From NCBI RefSeq assembly GCF_009939195.1, contig NZ_JAACKC010000004.1:496594-560593 (forward strand): DNA of 64,000 nt. The letters are read 5' to 3'. Positions 49,719 to 61,260 of this stretch are shown here, piece by piece. The stretch's first letter is position 1; each line of letters begins with the position of its first letter. The DNA is from Acinetobacter kanungonis. GTDB taxonomy: Bacteria > Pseudomonadota > Gammaproteobacteria > Pseudomonadales > Moraxellaceae. The position numbers and the translations under genes are program-made. The notes below the pieces were generated by a model. That model was not told the DNA's origin, did not search any database, and saw nothing but the letters and a program-made list of their open reading frames with translations.

Positions 49719-51376
49719 TTCGTACGATAACTCAAGCCTAAGATTGTGATACTGGTTTCAGTTTTTACGTTTAATCCAGCATAAGGGTTTAGCAAAATAT
49801 TGTTCACCCCAGTTTGGTTGGATAAGCTACTGGTATTTGCAGGAATACTATCTTTACTGCGTAAATAACCAATGGATAAATCCAGATCAGTATCGGCATC
49901 AAAACGATAACCGACGCCTAAACCGAATAATTGGGCATTGTTAATTGGGACCATGGTATTGCGCTTATCATCTGGAATCGCGCTGGTCCGTGGCTCATAT
50001 CCTGCACGTAATTTCAGACGATCCGTTGCCGAATATTCAATCCCAATGCCATAGTTCCAAGGTGAGTCAAACTTCAACGGCAAGGCTAAACTGTTGTCAG
50101 TAATATCAGGCGACAACAATTTCGCAATTTTTAAAGCAGAAATGGAGCGGTCAAATTCAAACTTGAATTTGTCCCAAGCGCGATAATCTGTCCAGCCCAC
50201 ATCAAAATTGACTTGTAAATCTGGCAGAAGCATATATTTGATCCCTGCCTGAATATGCTGTGGATATTCAAAATCCATCGACACTAGACCTGATTCAGTC
50301 GCAGGAATACTCTGTGGAAAACCAAGAATGGCCGCAAGAATCTGTCCTGTCGGTGAAGACATCAAACCATTGATGAGTTCACGGGGTGCCTTCGAGTTAT
50401 CAATGGTGTATTTCCCTTTTAAGCGCATTTTGGCTGCACTTTGATACACCATACCAAAACTAAACTCATCGGTTGGTTCCCACATGACCCCAAGGTTAAA
50501 ACTCGGACTCAGCGACTGCTCCATAGCGACTTCCATCCGTCCAAAGCGGCCAAATGGATTCATGCCTTCTTCAGCATTACAAATTCCGAGCAATAAAATG
50601 TCGGTGATGACATCAGAATTGTCTTTAAACGGGGTACACACCACCTCATCAATCATACGCAGCATCCCAATCATTTCATTGGGAAAACGTAGATCGGTTT
50701 TTAAAGCAAAAGCTTGATAAGACATTCCCACCGAAGCACCAATCGAAAGTTCATCATTGACTTCATAAGCGATAGATGGTGATAAATAGGTAAAACGTTC
50801 TAAGGCAACTTGTTGCCCCATAAAATTACTGGGATTACCATTTTCAGCACCAAAGCCCGCAACCAACGGGGCATAGAAGGCTGTTGCAAACGTGGTTTTT
50901 GACCCTGGCGGCTTATAGGCAGCACCTGCTGTTGGCGCCAGCATCGGCATACCTTCACCTAAATCCACCACTTTCTTTAAAAAAGGCACATACAGGCTGA
51001 TGTATTCCACATCGCCATTTACCGCACCTTTGTAGTCGGTACATAAATCTGAAGCGACTTCTGGACCATCATTACAAACCAAAGGATCATCTGAATAGCC
51101 AAAAACGTTATAGCCTTCAGGTGCAGAATACTGACGCTTAATGTTGAAGTCAGCCAAAATGCCCTGCACATCGGTTTGCAGCCCTTCAATTTTGGTGAGT
51201 GCTGCTGGGTTATAATGGACTGCACTGACCCCTGGAGGATCGGCTGTAACCGCATTCCCCATGGCCAATGATCGAATATCTACTGATAAATTTTGCCCAA
51301 GTTGAGCAAAAGCCATACTTGAACAGCCCGATAAAATTATCGCTGAAACTAACGGGCTAAGTCGTACCTTGTACAT
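49712..51376 (-). CDS. filD: FilD: FadL/OmpP1-type outer-membrane protein
   Basis: 554 residues. A signal peptide (about 1-24, ending SSMAFA) precedes a FadL-like barrel. The N-terminal hatch motif reads LGQNLSVDIRSLAMGNAVTADPPGVSAVHYNPAALTKIEG. Barrel strands such as YLSPSIAYEVNDELSIGASVGMSYQ, WEPTDEFSFGMVYQS and KLRAGYEPRTSAIPDDKRN follow. The final residue pattern LGLSYRTKW suits BAM insertion. FadL proteins import hydrophobic compounds; here the locus suggests a role in surface assembly instead. A 12-nt gap from filC and overlap with filE place it firmly in the operon. Confidence 0.82.
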   Translation of the reverse strand: MYKVRLSPLVSAIILSGCSSMAFAQLGQNLSVDIRSLAMGNAVTADPPGVSAVHYNPAALTKIEGLQTDVQGILADFNIKRQYSAPEGYNVFGYSDDPLVCNDGPEVASDLCTDYKGAVNGDVEYISLYVPFLKKVVDLGEGMPMLAPTAGAAYKPPGSKTTFATAFYAPLVAGFGAENGNPSNFMGQQVALERFTYLSPSIAYEVNDELSIGASVGMSYQAFALKTDLRFPNEMIGMLRMIDEVVCTPFKDNSDVITDILLLGICNAEEGMNPFGRFGRMEVAMEQSLSPSFNLGVMWEPTDEFSFGMVYQSAAKMRLKGKYTIDNSKAPRELINGLMSSPTGQILAAILGFPQSIPATESGLVSMDFEYPQHIQAGIKYMLLPDLQVNFDVGWTDYRAWDKFKFEFDRSISALKIAKLLSPDITDNSLALPLKFDSPWNYGIGIEYSATDRLKLRAGYEPRTSAIPDDKRNTMVPINNAQLFGLGVGYRFDADTDLDLSIGYLRSKDSIPANTSSLSNQTGVNNILLNPYAGLNVKTETSITILGLSYRTKW

Positions 51377-51388
51377 GCGACTGCCCTC

Positions 51389-52465
51389 TTAGCTAATTTT
51401 TTTACCGAAACCTGCAATATCTAACGGGAAAGACAAGCCTAAAGATACGTCTGGTGCATCTTCCGTTAAGCCAATGCCTAGCGTGCCATTTACAATAGTT
51501 TCAGGTGACACGCGTACACCCAATGAAATGGCAAAGGTAGAACTGGTTTGGTCGGCAGGAGAATAGCTTTCACCCGAGGTATATAAGAATTCTGCCCCAG
51601 TATTGAAACTTTGTTGATATGACATGGTCATAGAAACATCATAGTTAAAGGAGTAGGCGAAACCAAATGAAAAGCCACCACTCATACCAGGATCAAACTC
51701 TTCAATTACCCGTGGACCGCGGCGCTGATCTAAACCCGTTTCTTTAAATCCATAGTTGGCAGAAACAGATGCAAACAAGACCACAGGATCAATATACTTA
51801 CGTGTACTCGCGCCTACACCAACAGAGTAATAGCCTTTGCCCGTTGCCAAGTCTGTCGTGGGATTAATTTCATAAGGACTATCCCCAGTTTTGGTCGATA
51901 CATTGCCAAATAAAATTAAAGGTAAACGACCTGTTTTTAACGGAAAGGGTTCCCAACGTGTGCCTAAAGAAATATCACCTAAACCAGCGGTAGAGGTATC
52001 TTTTAAATTGTCAGTTTTCGCGACTAAAGGTAAGGATGCAGTAAAGGTTAAGTTATCCAATATCCCGTACTGCACGGTAAAGGTATTGGTTAAAGTATGG
52101 CTGGCATTTTCCTGTACCCGTAACTGATAAAGACTGCCCTGAGCCATCTCTAAATCTAACTGGGTATCGCGGTAATAGGTATAATCCACATCATAAAATG
52201 CAGAAATATCCCCTCTTTTAATCAAGGAATATTGACGCTCATTTGAGGTGAAAACTTCTTCCAAATTCGTCTGTTTAGTGGCGTCCCCCTCTTGTTGCTG
52301 CAAGGCCGTTGATGCCTCTTGAGGATTGGCAACACTCTCATTTTCCACATTTGCTGAAGCTGTCGTTCCTTGCGCTTCTGTTACGGTATCCGCTGCATAA
52401 GCAGTCCCCATCAAGACTTGGATACTCAGGAGCAATAATGTTTTATTCATCCATTGATTTTTCAT
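51389..52465 (-). CDS. filC: FilC: outer-membrane beta-barrel with N-terminal helical extension
   Basis: 358 residues. A signal peptide (to about residue 24, GTAYA) is followed by a 45-residue Gln/Glu/Ala-rich stretch (AQGTTASANVENESV, ALQQQEGDATKQ) that may form a coiled coil. A barrel of alternating strands follows: GDISAFYDVDYTYYRDTQ, DNLTFTASLPLVAKTDN, DISLGTRWEPFPLK, FGFAYSFNYDVSMTMSYQQSF. This layout resembles transporter-annotated barrels and the Pseudomonas FapF export pore (coiled coil plus barrel); the FapF link is by analogy only. It lies between the C39 peptidase gene and filD. Confidence 0.75.
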   Translation of the reverse strand: MKNQWMNKTLLLLSIQVLMGTAYAADTVTEAQGTTASANVENESVANPQEASTALQQQEGDATKQTNLEEVFTSNERQYSLIKRGDISAFYDVDYTYYRDTQLDLEMAQGSLYQLRVQENASHTLTNTFTVQYGILDNLTFTASLPLVAKTDNLKDTSTAGLGDISLGTRWEPFPLKTGRLPLILFGNVSTKTGDSPYEINPTTDLATGKGYYSVGVGASTRKYIDPVVLFASVSANYGFKETGLDQRRGPRVIEEFDPGMSGGFSFGFAYSFNYDVSMTMSYQQSFNTGAEFLYTSGESYSPADQTSSTFAISLGVRVSPETIVNGTLGIGLTEDAPDVSLGLSFPLDIAGFGKKIS

Positions 52466-52506
52466 TTCCGTCCACTCTATTCTTTTTTTATTTGCTTTAA
52501 ACCGTG

Positions 52507-53340
52507 CTATTTGCTCTTGTAATATAGGCGTAAATGTCGATCAACATATTGGCCGTTCATCTCGGATTCAGGGTTATTATTGACAATTCTTGAGGTGGTT
52601 GCCCCCCGATCCGCCAGTTTTTCCATATAAAACTGAGGATACTGAATATCAACCAGTGCATAACGGTTCACTGTTGCATCCTCAACATGACGCATATCAC
52701 TTTCCTGTAATGCCAATAAATTTTTACGTTGTTCTGGCGGCACACTAATTAAAAACAAGGTGTTATTTTCCCAAACCTGTTTAAAGCGTTCTTCATCAAA
52801 ACTAATATTACCGAGGGCTGGATCTGCCACATAAACACGGCCATCCTTGTACGCCTTGTACACCACAAAATGCTTAAAACCTGCATAAGAAATAGGAACA
52901 ATCGCAGGTTGCCCCTGTGCAACCAGATCTTCAAATGCCCCCTTATAGCCACCACTTTCGAGTCCTAATGCAGCCACAAAGCGTTTCATATCCAACAAAG
53001 AAAAACTGCGACGCTCAATAATTCGCTCGGACTCACCAAATTTAAGCAGACCCGTCATGGTCTGTTGCTCTGTTAGTTGAGTCCCGACATAACCATTGAG
53101 CAAGGTTGTTAATGCAGCGGAGCCACAACTGTAATCGTAGGCTTGACGGACAATGCCACGGAATTGATCAATAAGTGCAGGTTGAATTTGTACGGTTTCA
53201 CGATGCATGCGGGTAAAGGAGTCCTGCCGTGAATCTAAGGTTTCTGTGTAATAGACTGTTTCAGGTGATTTTTCTTTTATTTCAAAGGCTTGAGTGGCAA
53301 AATAAAACATCAATGCCGAGCCTAATGCGATCTCTAACAT
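52507..53340 (-). CDS. filB: FilB: C39-family cysteine peptidase of the fil locus
   Basis: 277 residues. A hydrophobic N-terminus (about 1-18) is a signal or anchor. The peptidase C39 domain (about 60-205) shows Cys72 in AYDYSCGSAALTTLLNGYVG, His157 in GFKHFVVYKAYKDGRVYVADP, and Asp173 in VADPALG, a complete Cys-His-Asp triad. There is no ABC-transporter domain, so this is a free-standing C39 protease as in Pseudomonas FapD. It probably processes FilA or another fil product in the periplasm. It is preceded by the filA terminator. Confidence 0.8.
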   Translation of the reverse strand: MLEIALGSALMFYFATQAFEIKEKSPETVYYTETLDSRQDSFTRMHRETVQIQPALIDQFRGIVRQAYDYSCGSAALTTLLNGYVGTQLTEQQTMTGLLKFGESERIIERRSFSLLDMKRFVAALGLESGGYKGAFEDLVAQGQPAIVPISYAGFKHFVVYKAYKDGRVYVADPALGNISFDEERFKQVWENNTLFLISVPPEQRKNLLALQESDMRHVEDATVNRYALVDIQYPQFYMEKLADRGATTSRIVNNNPESEMNGQYVDRHLRLYYKSK

Positions 53341-53495
53341 ATTCCCTAACTTTTAAGTTTTCGGCATGATGTGCCTGAATTTTATTATTTTTCTAGAGTA
53401 AAAACTCTATACTTCCTTGTCTTTTGAAAGATACCTATTTTTTTCAAAAAGAAACAGCTTTTTCTTACATTTCTCGATGACTGAATATTTTTTGT

Positions 53496-53523
53496 AAAAA
53501 AGCGCGTGAATTCACGCGCTTTT
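53496..53523 (-). terminator. Terminator between filA and filB
   Basis: Perfect palindrome AAAGCGCGTGAA / TTCACGCGCTTT just after the filA stop, with an A-run on the plus strand. It should let only part of the transcripts continue into filB-F, making filA mRNA more abundant. Confidence 0.85.
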
Positions 53524-53535
53524 AAAATCATAAAC

Positions 53536-54525
53536 TTAGTGACCAGAAATGGTAATCACCGCACCTGGGGTATATGTCATAGGTGCTGTACTGTAATAGG
53601 TTTGTAAACCCTGTACTTCAACATCACCAATTGATGACGCACCTTGGCTACCTAAATGCACACCTTTCACATAGTTATCTACAGCACCGCTAGAACTGAT
53701 AATGCGTAAATAACCTTTAGATGTGCCTTCGGCACCAATCACGCTGATCGCTTGGTTCAAAGTCAAGTTTTTGGCATTTGCATCTGCCACTTTAATGCTA
53801 TCCACAAAGATTTGACCTGCTGCACGGTTACCCGCAGTACCATCACCATTACCTTGTTTAGTTGAGTTATCTAAGATACCAAGATTAGTAATTTCAAGAC
53901 CACCAATCATTTGTGCATTTAATTTCACCATCGCACCTTGAGGAGCTGCACCCAATTGAATATTGGCAGACATTGGACCTGTTTTTAAAGATAGGCCAGA
54001 CAAGATCGCATTGTAGTTTGCATCATCTCCACCACGGCGAATACTGGTAGAGGCTGCCGTTGGAAGTGCACCTGAACCTGTTACCCCAATTTCACCAATT
54101 TTGATATCTAAACCAGAAACTTGTGCACCAATGTTAAGGAATGCCCCCCCAGTTCCCGTCGTACCTGCATCAGTATCAATCGTTAAATCTGCCAAGTTAC
54201 GTGAAGCAAGTAAGTAGGCGCCAGCATTGTCATAGTTCGCACCAATCACAATACCTTTGGTTTCATTGGCATCACCCGTTTTAGCATTGCCCTTAATCAC
54301 AATTGCACCCGCAGTAGAAGTACCACCCAAAGCTGCCGTTGCCAAACCATCATTGTCATGAATGAAGAGTTTTTCAATTTCAACTTTAGAAATGCCAATA
54401 CCGATATTTAAACCATCTTGACCAGTTGCCGCGCTTAATGCAGCATCATCCATTGCTTGCATAGCCATCGCATTCGCGCTAATAGCCATCGAAGAAACTA
54501 AAACAAGTTTAGTCAAATTTTTCAT
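53536..54525 (-). CDS. filA: FilA: secreted repetitive protein with a GQ leader-like motif (DUF6160 type)
   Basis: 329 residues. A Sec signal peptide (MKNLTKLVLVSSMAISANA) is followed by MDDAALSAATGQDGLNIG at about 25-42. This DxxLSxxTGQ motif resembles the double-glycine-type leaders cut by C39 peptidases. The rest is rich in Gly, Ala, Asn, Thr and Ile with alternating hydrophobic residues, no cysteine, and beta-rich repetition, ending GAVITISGH. It is probably the secreted or surface product of the locus. GGGAGAG precedes the ATG at 54525. Its own terminator separates it from filB. Confidence 0.75.
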   Translation of the reverse strand: MKNLTKLVLVSSMAISANAMAMQAMDDAALSAATGQDGLNIGIGISKVEIEKLFIHDNDGLATAALGGTSTAGAIVIKGNAKTGDANETKGIVIGANYDNAGAYLLASRNLADLTIDTDAGTTGTGGAFLNIGAQVSGLDIKIGEIGVTGSGALPTAASTSIRRGGDDANYNAILSGLSLKTGPMSANIQLGAAPQGAMVKLNAQMIGGLEITNLGILDNSTKQGNGDGTAGNRAAGQIFVDSIKVADANAKNLTLNQAISVIGAEGTSKGYLRIISSSGAVDNYVKGVHLGSQGASSIGDVEVQGLQTYYSTAPMTYTPGAVITISGH

Positions 54526-54703
54526 GTTCCACTCTCCCAAGAGTATTATTTTTCTTTAATGTCAACCACTCGATGTACCCGCTGTTTTATTTGTTTTTCG
54601 ACAGCGCTACATTTTTCCTTGAGCGATCCGTTGGCATTGACAACGTTATATGTCTGTTATTTTTTGTTCAACTGCTGTTGGTCGCAATATGAATCTTACC
54701 GAC

Positions 54704-54722
54704 AAACGGTATTTACCGTGTT
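54704..54722. promoter_or_regulatory. Possible operator between filA and pabB
   Basis: Palindrome ACGGTA-TT-TACCGT within AAACGGTATTTACCGTGTT in the 237-bp divergent spacer. It has the size of a dimeric repressor site and lies about 180 bp from filA and 40 bp from pabB. Nothing else in the spacer stands out. Confidence 0.3.
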
Positions 54723-54762
54723 GTTTCATTCACATTCGAGTAAAATGTAAAATATAGTTTTA

Positions 54763-56121
54763 ATGCCAGCTTTTCCTAAGCGTATGACCACCCCCTCTTT
54801 TTTCAAAGAAGTTATTTCTGATCAAAATCTTAATGCTCAAGAAATTCTTGCTCGCCTTGATGATTTGCCTCATTTAATTTATTTAAAAAATAATTCAGCA
54901 CCCGTGATTGCATTTCTCCCCCTGCAATTTGAATATATCCAACAAGGTATTCGTCACACGTATCAAAGGAATGATTTATGCGAATATCTCCCAATTCAAT
55001 CGCATCTGAGTTTCGAGCAAACTGAGCATTCCCCAGAAAATACTGCTGGTTTTTGTGGTGGTGTCATGGGCTTTGTCAGTTATGACTATGCCAGCGCACA
55101 GCAAGTGAAAGTTCACTCAAAAAATCAACCATCTTATTGGCTGGGTTTATTCAAAAATTATTTAAAACTGAACGATGATGGTTGGTGTTTTTATAGCGAT
55201 GAACCTGGAGCAGACCAAATCTATGCCTTGATTCAAAGCAAGCTAGAGACTTGTCCTAAAACAGCTCCATTACAGCTCGCTCAACCCTGCCAAGCACGTT
55301 GGAATAAACAACAATATCAAGCAGCTTTTGCACAAGTTCAGGAATATATTAAAGCAGGTGATTGTTATCAAATAAACCTGACTCAGGAGTTTGTCGGACA
55401 GGCTGATGGTCGCTTACTTTCAGTCGCACAAGAGTTCTGGCAACTGACTGATGCGCCTTATTCAGGCTATTTAAAAACAGAAGCATTCGAGCTGCTCAGT
55501 TGTTCACCTGAGCTATTTATTGAGTTTCTTGCCAAGCGGAAACTGGTCACCAAACCGATTAAAGGCACCATGCCACGCTACGCGGATCAAGAGCAAGATC
55601 TGCAATCCAAATTACAATTACAGCATTCCGCAAAAGATCAGGCTGAAAATGTGATGATTGTAGATTTACTGCGTAATGATTTAAGTATGTATGCCGAAAC
55701 GGGAAGTGTTAAAACCCCGAAATTATTTGCCATTGAATCCTTTAATCAAGTGCATCATATGGTCAGTGAAGTCACTGCGACACTTCAACCTGAGGTAAAA
55801 GCCTTGGATGTGTTACTCGCGGCTCTGCCGGGGGGTTCCATTACAGGCGCACCCAAAATTCGGGCCATGCAAATTATTGAAGAACTAGAAGGTGCACCAC
55901 GCGGTGCATATTGTGGCTCGATGGGATATTTTAATTTTGATGGAACGGGTTCATGGAATATTCTGATTCGTTCTATTCAGAAATATCAACAAGAGATTTC
56001 TTTGTGGGCAGGTGGTGGAATCACCATTGCCTCGGACTGTGATGCAGAATATCAGGAATGTTTTGATAAGGTTTCTGCCATGTTGAATTTACTCAATACA
56101 TGGCAGAAAACGAAGTCTTAA
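54763..56121 (+). CDS. pabB: Aminodeoxychorismate synthase component I
   Basis: 452-residue chorismate-utilising enzyme making 4-amino-4-deoxychorismate for folate. Text: [43 protein letters not shown] with the active-site Lys of Pab[46 protein letters not shown] and GIYCGSMGY-like [21 protein letters not shown] favours PabB over TrpE. Start 54763 or 54784 cannot be settled; neither has a clear ribosome site. Its 3' end overlaps convergent hisC by 4 nt. Confidence 0.92.
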   Translation: MPAFPKRMTTPSFFKEVISDQNLNAQEILARLDDLPHLIYLKNNSAPVIAFLPLQFEYIQQGIRHTYQRNDLCEYLPIQSHLSFEQTEHSPENTAGFCGGVMGFVSYDYASAQQVKVHSKNQPSYWLGLFKNYLKLNDDGWCFYSDEPGADQIYALIQSKLETCPKTAPLQLAQPCQARWNKQQYQAAFAQVQEYIKAGDCYQINLTQEFVGQADGRLLSVAQEFWQLTDAPYSGYLKTEAFELLSCSPELFIEFLAKRKLVTKPIKGTMPRYADQEQDLQSKLQLQHSAKDQAENVMIVDLLRNDLSMYAETGSVKTPKLFAIESFNQVHHMVSEVTATLQPEVKALDVLLAALPGGSITGAPKIRAMQIIEELEGAPRGAYCGSMGYFNFDGTGSWNILIRSIQKYQQEISLWAGGGITIASDCDAEYQECFDKVSAMLNLLNTWQKTKS

Positions 56122-57209
56122 GGCAAAATATCTTGCTTCAAGGTCTCAACCAAACGTTGATTTTGCTCATCTGTACCAATGGTAATACGCAAGAATTGAT
56201 TGATTCGTGGCTTATTGAAATAACGCACAATAATGCCACACGCACGTAATTCAGCCGCCAATTCACCTGCATCTTTACCTGGTAAAGATGCAAAAATAAA
56301 ATTGGCTTTAGATGGCAACACCACGAAACCTATCGCCTGCAATTCACTGACCAATTTTTCACGGCTCTGGATAACTTTCTCACATTGCTGCTCAAAATAA
56401 GCCTGATCTTCAAATGAAGCGACTGCGGCTGCTATCGCAAAGCGATCTATTGGATATGAGTTAAAGCTATTTTTCACGGCTTCCAGAGCAGCAATCAAAT
56501 GTGGCTGGGCAATCGCAAAACCAACACGTAATCCCGCCAAAGAGCGTGACTTAGATGTGGTTTGGCAGACCACCAAATTTTCATACTTTTCCACCAATTT
56601 CACAGCAGATTCAGCACCAAAATCGACATAAGCTTCATCAATCACCACCACCGAATCCGGATTGGCTTGCAACACTTCTTCAATTGCATCCAAACCTAAA
56701 GCAATACTGGTCGGTGCATTTGGATTAGTAATAATGATACCGCCATTGGCTTGCTTATAATCTGTGACAACAATTTCAAAGTCATCATTTAAGGGGAGAA
56801 CGTGCGTTTTCACCCCAAAGAACTGGCTATATACAGGATAAAAACTATAAGTAATATCAGGATAAAGAATCGGCTGTTCTTGAATAAAGAAGGCTTTAAA
56901 AATATGTGCCAGAACTTCATCTGAACCATTGCCAACAAAAACCTGAGCAACATCCACCTGCTGTTGTTTTGCAATAGCCTGTTTAAGCGCAGATGCATCT
57001 GGATCGGGATATAACCGCAATGCATCCGCAGAATTGGCTAAAACCGCTTGTACGGCCTCCACCACTTTAGGAGATGGTGGATAAGGATTCTCATTGGTGT
57101 TTAATTTTAATAAGTTTTGAATTTTCGGTTGTTCGCCTGGCACATAAGGTTCTAACTCACGGACCACAGGACTCCAAAAACGCATTTGTGCTGTAGTAAT
57201 TGTAGACAT
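56118..57209 (-). CDS. hisC: Histidinol-phosphate aminotransferase
   Basis: 363-residue class II PLP aminotransferase of histidine synthesis. Text: [60 protein letters not shown] and the PLP lysine in [18 protein letters not shown]. It follows hisD after a 165-nt gap containing a terminator-like hairpin and a long inverted repeat. The 3' ends of hisC and pabB overlap by 4 nt. Confidence 0.95.
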   Translation of the reverse strand: MSTITTAQMRFWSPVVRELEPYVPGEQPKIQNLLKLNTNENPYPPSPKVVEAVQAVLANSADALRLYPDPDASALKQAIAKQQQVDVAQVFVGNGSDEVLAHIFKAFFIQEQPILYPDITYSFYPVYSQFFGVKTHVLPLNDDFEIVVTDYKQANGGIIITNPNAPTSIALGLDAIEEVLQANPDSVVVIDEAYVDFGAESAVKLVEKYENLVVCQTTSKSRSLAGLRVGFAIAQPHLIAALEAVKNSFNSYPIDRFAIAAAVASFEDQAYFEQQCEKVIQSREKLVSELQAIGFVVLPSKANFIFASLPGKDAGELAAELRACGIIVRYFNKPRINQFLRITIGTDEQNQRLVETLKQDILP

Positions 57210-57256
57210 TATTAATCTCTTTTTTTCAACTTACTGGCGTAAGTCTTCCTCTCTTT

Positions 57257-57292
57257 GAAGAAAATTTGGGAAAGGTGAAAACCTATCCCAAA
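57257..57292 (-). terminator. Terminator-like hairpin between hisD and hisC
   Basis: Minus-strand stem TTTGGGA-T-AGGT / ACCT-T-TCCCAAA with loop TTTC, followed by TTTTCTTC. It lies closer to hisC than to hisD and may act as an attenuator rather than a simple end. Confidence 0.6.
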
Positions 57293-57311
57293 CTGCGATA
57301 TTCGGGGTGTG

Positions 57312-57359
57312 ATATGCTTAGCTCAGATGTATTCAATACAACTCACCAGCTAAGCATAT
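57312..57359. repeat. 12-bp perfect inverted repeat between hisD and hisC
   Basis: Arms ATATGCTTAGCT / AGCTAAGCATAT are separated by 24 nt that contain a second palindrome GTATT-C-AATAC. It is not followed by a T-run. It may be a regulatory site or a remnant of a small inverted-repeat element. Confidence 0.6.
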
Positions 57360-57374
57360 ACACATGTAATTGGA

Positions 57375-58664
57375 TTATTGATAGCGATAACGTGCCGAGC
57401 GAGCATGGGCATCCAGATTCTCTTGTTGTGCCAAGATATCCGCGGTTTTCGCCAAAGGTTTGACCCCAGCTTGAGAGCACATAATCAGACTTGAGCGCTT
57501 TTGGAAATCATAGACACCAAGTGGCGACGAAAAGCGTGCCGTACCCGAAGTGGGTAAGACATGGTTCGGACCTGCACAATAGTCACCAATCGCTTCTGGG
57601 GTATATCTGCCCATAAAAATTGCGCCAGCATGACGAATGTTTTCAGACATCTCTTGTGCTTCATCTAAGCACAACTCTAAATGCTCTGGTGCTACTTGAT
57701 TAATCAAATCAATTGCTTCTTGACGATCTTTAACCAGTATTAATGCTCCACGGTTTGCAATTGATGTACGAGCAATTTCGGCTTTTGGCAAGACGGCCAA
57801 ATGCTCTTCGACGGCTTGCGCGACATCATTCAGCAATTGTTCGTCTGGGGTAATAAAGATGGCTTGCGCAACCGTGTCATGCTCAGCTTGAGACAAGACA
57901 TCCATCGCTAACCACTTCGCATCATTTTCGCCTTCAGCATAAACTAAAATTTCTGAAGGACCCGCAATCATGTCGATACCCACTTGCCCAAACACTGCAC
58001 GCTTCGCAGCCGCAACAAAACGGTTACCAGGACCAGTAATTTTGTCTACGCAAGGAACGGTTTCAGTGCCATAGGCCAAAGCAGCAACCGCTTGAGCACC
58101 ACCAATGGTAAATACACGTGTCACTCCCGCTAAATAAGCAGCCGCGAGCACCAATGGATTTAATTCACCATTCGGCGCGGGAACCACCATAATGATTTCA
58201 AGCACACCCGCCACATGCGCAGGGACCGCATTCATCAACACTGAAGATGGATAAGAGGCTAAACCACCTGGAACATAAATCCCCACGCGATCTAAAGGCG
58301 TAACTTTTTGCCCAAGTGTATTACCTAAAGCATCCACATAAGTCCAGCCTTCTTGTTTTTGCGCTTGGTGAAATTCACGAATTCGTTCTGCCGCAAACTC
58401 AAGTGCTTCTCGCACTTCCAAATCTAAGCCTTCAAATGCTGTTTTTAGTTCTGCTTGGGTCAGTTCTAGATCTGAAAATTGATGCGCTGGATGTCGATCG
58501 AACTGCTGGGTAAGTTTAAGAACATGAGCATCACCATGCTGACGAACATCAGCGATGATTTGGTCTACGGTTTTTAAAAGTTCAGGATCACTTACAGTTT
58601 CAAAAGCTAACAAGTCAGCAAAAGCTTGCTTGAAGTTTTGATCTTGAGTCGATAAACGTCGCAT
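57375..58664 (-). CDS. hisD: Histidinol dehydrogenase
   Basis: 429-residue zinc enzyme that oxidises histidinol to histidine. Text: [99 protein letters not shown] and [20 protein letters not shown], carrying the zinc ligands (Q, H, D, H) and active-site Glu/His. The ATG at 58664 (MRRLSTQ) is preferred over an in-frame TTG 66 nt upstream. It lies 176 nt after hisG. Confidence 0.95.
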   Translation of the reverse strand: MRRLSTQDQNFKQAFADLLAFETVSDPELLKTVDQIIADVRQHGDAHVLKLTQQFDRHPAHQFSDLELTQAELKTAFEGLDLEVREALEFAAERIREFHQAQKQEGWTYVDALGNTLGQKVTPLDRVGIYVPGGLASYPSSVLMNAVPAHVAGVLEIIMVVPAPNGELNPLVLAAAYLAGVTRVFTIGGAQAVAALAYGTETVPCVDKITGPGNRFVAAAKRAVFGQVGIDMIAGPSEILVYAEGENDAKWLAMDVLSQAEHDTVAQAIFITPDEQLLNDVAQAVEEHLAVLPKAEIARTSIANRGALILVKDRQEAIDLINQVAPEHLELCLDEAQEMSENIRHAGAIFMGRYTPEAIGDYCAGPNHVLPTSGTARFSSPLGVYDFQKRSSLIMCSQAGVKPLAKTADILAQQENLDAHARSARYRYQ

Positions 58665-58865
58665 CAATTTACCCACAAGGTTTGAGTTAGAAAGCGTTAG
58701 TTTACCTTGTTTCCATGAGGTTGTGGGCAAGATAACATCAGCAATTCAACTTAGTCCCATCGGAAATGACTTTGATCAATAAAAAATTCTGTGGCTTTCA
58801 ACCATTCATAGCTAATTTAGCCAGCCATTTTGACATCAGGATTTTATTCTACTTCTTAGAACATA

Positions 58866-58893
58866 AAAAAACCGTCCCAAAGGACGGTTTTAG
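58866..58893 (-). terminator. Terminator after hisG
   Basis: Stem AAACCGTCC / GGACGGTTT with loop CAAA and an A-run on the plus strand. It separates the ibaG-murA-hisG unit from hisD. Confidence 0.88.
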
Positions 58894-58906
58894 AATATCG
58901 TTTTGA

Positions 58907-60870
<1,964 letters not shown>

Positions 60871-61122
60871 TTAAGCTCCAAAAAGGCTTGCTTTGCGCCA
60901 TTCTTCTTTTGTCATTGCGCGGATGGTCACAGCATGCACTTCACCACTGGCTATATAAGAGTTCAAGGGAGCATAAACAGTCTGTTGACGCGCAACAGGA
61001 CGCTTACCTTCAAACTGATCATCAACAATTCGAAGATCAAACTTGCCAGCTTGCCCACTAACTGCAACTTCAGCTTCAGGAAAAGCAGCTTTTAAAATTT
61101 CAGTGAGCTGTTCACTATTCAT
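60871..61122 (-). CDS. ibaG: BolA-family protein IbaG
   Basis: 83-residue BolA/YrbA protein. Text LTEILKAAFPEAEVAVSGQAGKFDLRIVDDQFEGKRPVARQQTVYAPLN and SGEVHAVTIRAMTKEEW is typical; the conserved His is in EVHAV. IbaG works with monothiol glutaredoxins in iron-sulfur trafficking and stress. Neighbouring murA is the conserved arrangement in E. coli and relatives. Transcription probably starts just upstream of this gene. Confidence 0.92.
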   Translation of the reverse strand: MNSEQLTEILKAAFPEAEVAVSGQAGKFDLRIVDDQFEGKRPVARQQTVYAPLNSYIASGEVHAVTIRAMTKEEWRKASLFGA

Positions 61123-61216
61123 GACAAAGACCTCAATACAGGACCAATGGTGTAAAACCCGCCATTTTACTATAAATCAAGTAAAATACAGCAGTCATCG
61201 CACAATTTTTATCGAT

Positions 61217-61244
61217 AAAAAAAGGAGGTTTATCAAAACCTCCT
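61217..61244 (-). terminator. Terminator of hpf
   Basis: Stem AGGAGGTTT / AAACCTCCT with loop ATCA; the plus-strand A-run at 61217-61223 gives a U-run for hpf. Confidence 0.88.
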
Positions 61245-61260
61245 CAGATCGGAATCCAGA

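Noticed and set aside
58669..58677. TTACCCACA near the hisD start as another DnaA-like box
   Set aside because: It is isolated, imperfect and overlaps coding sequence; chance is sufficient.
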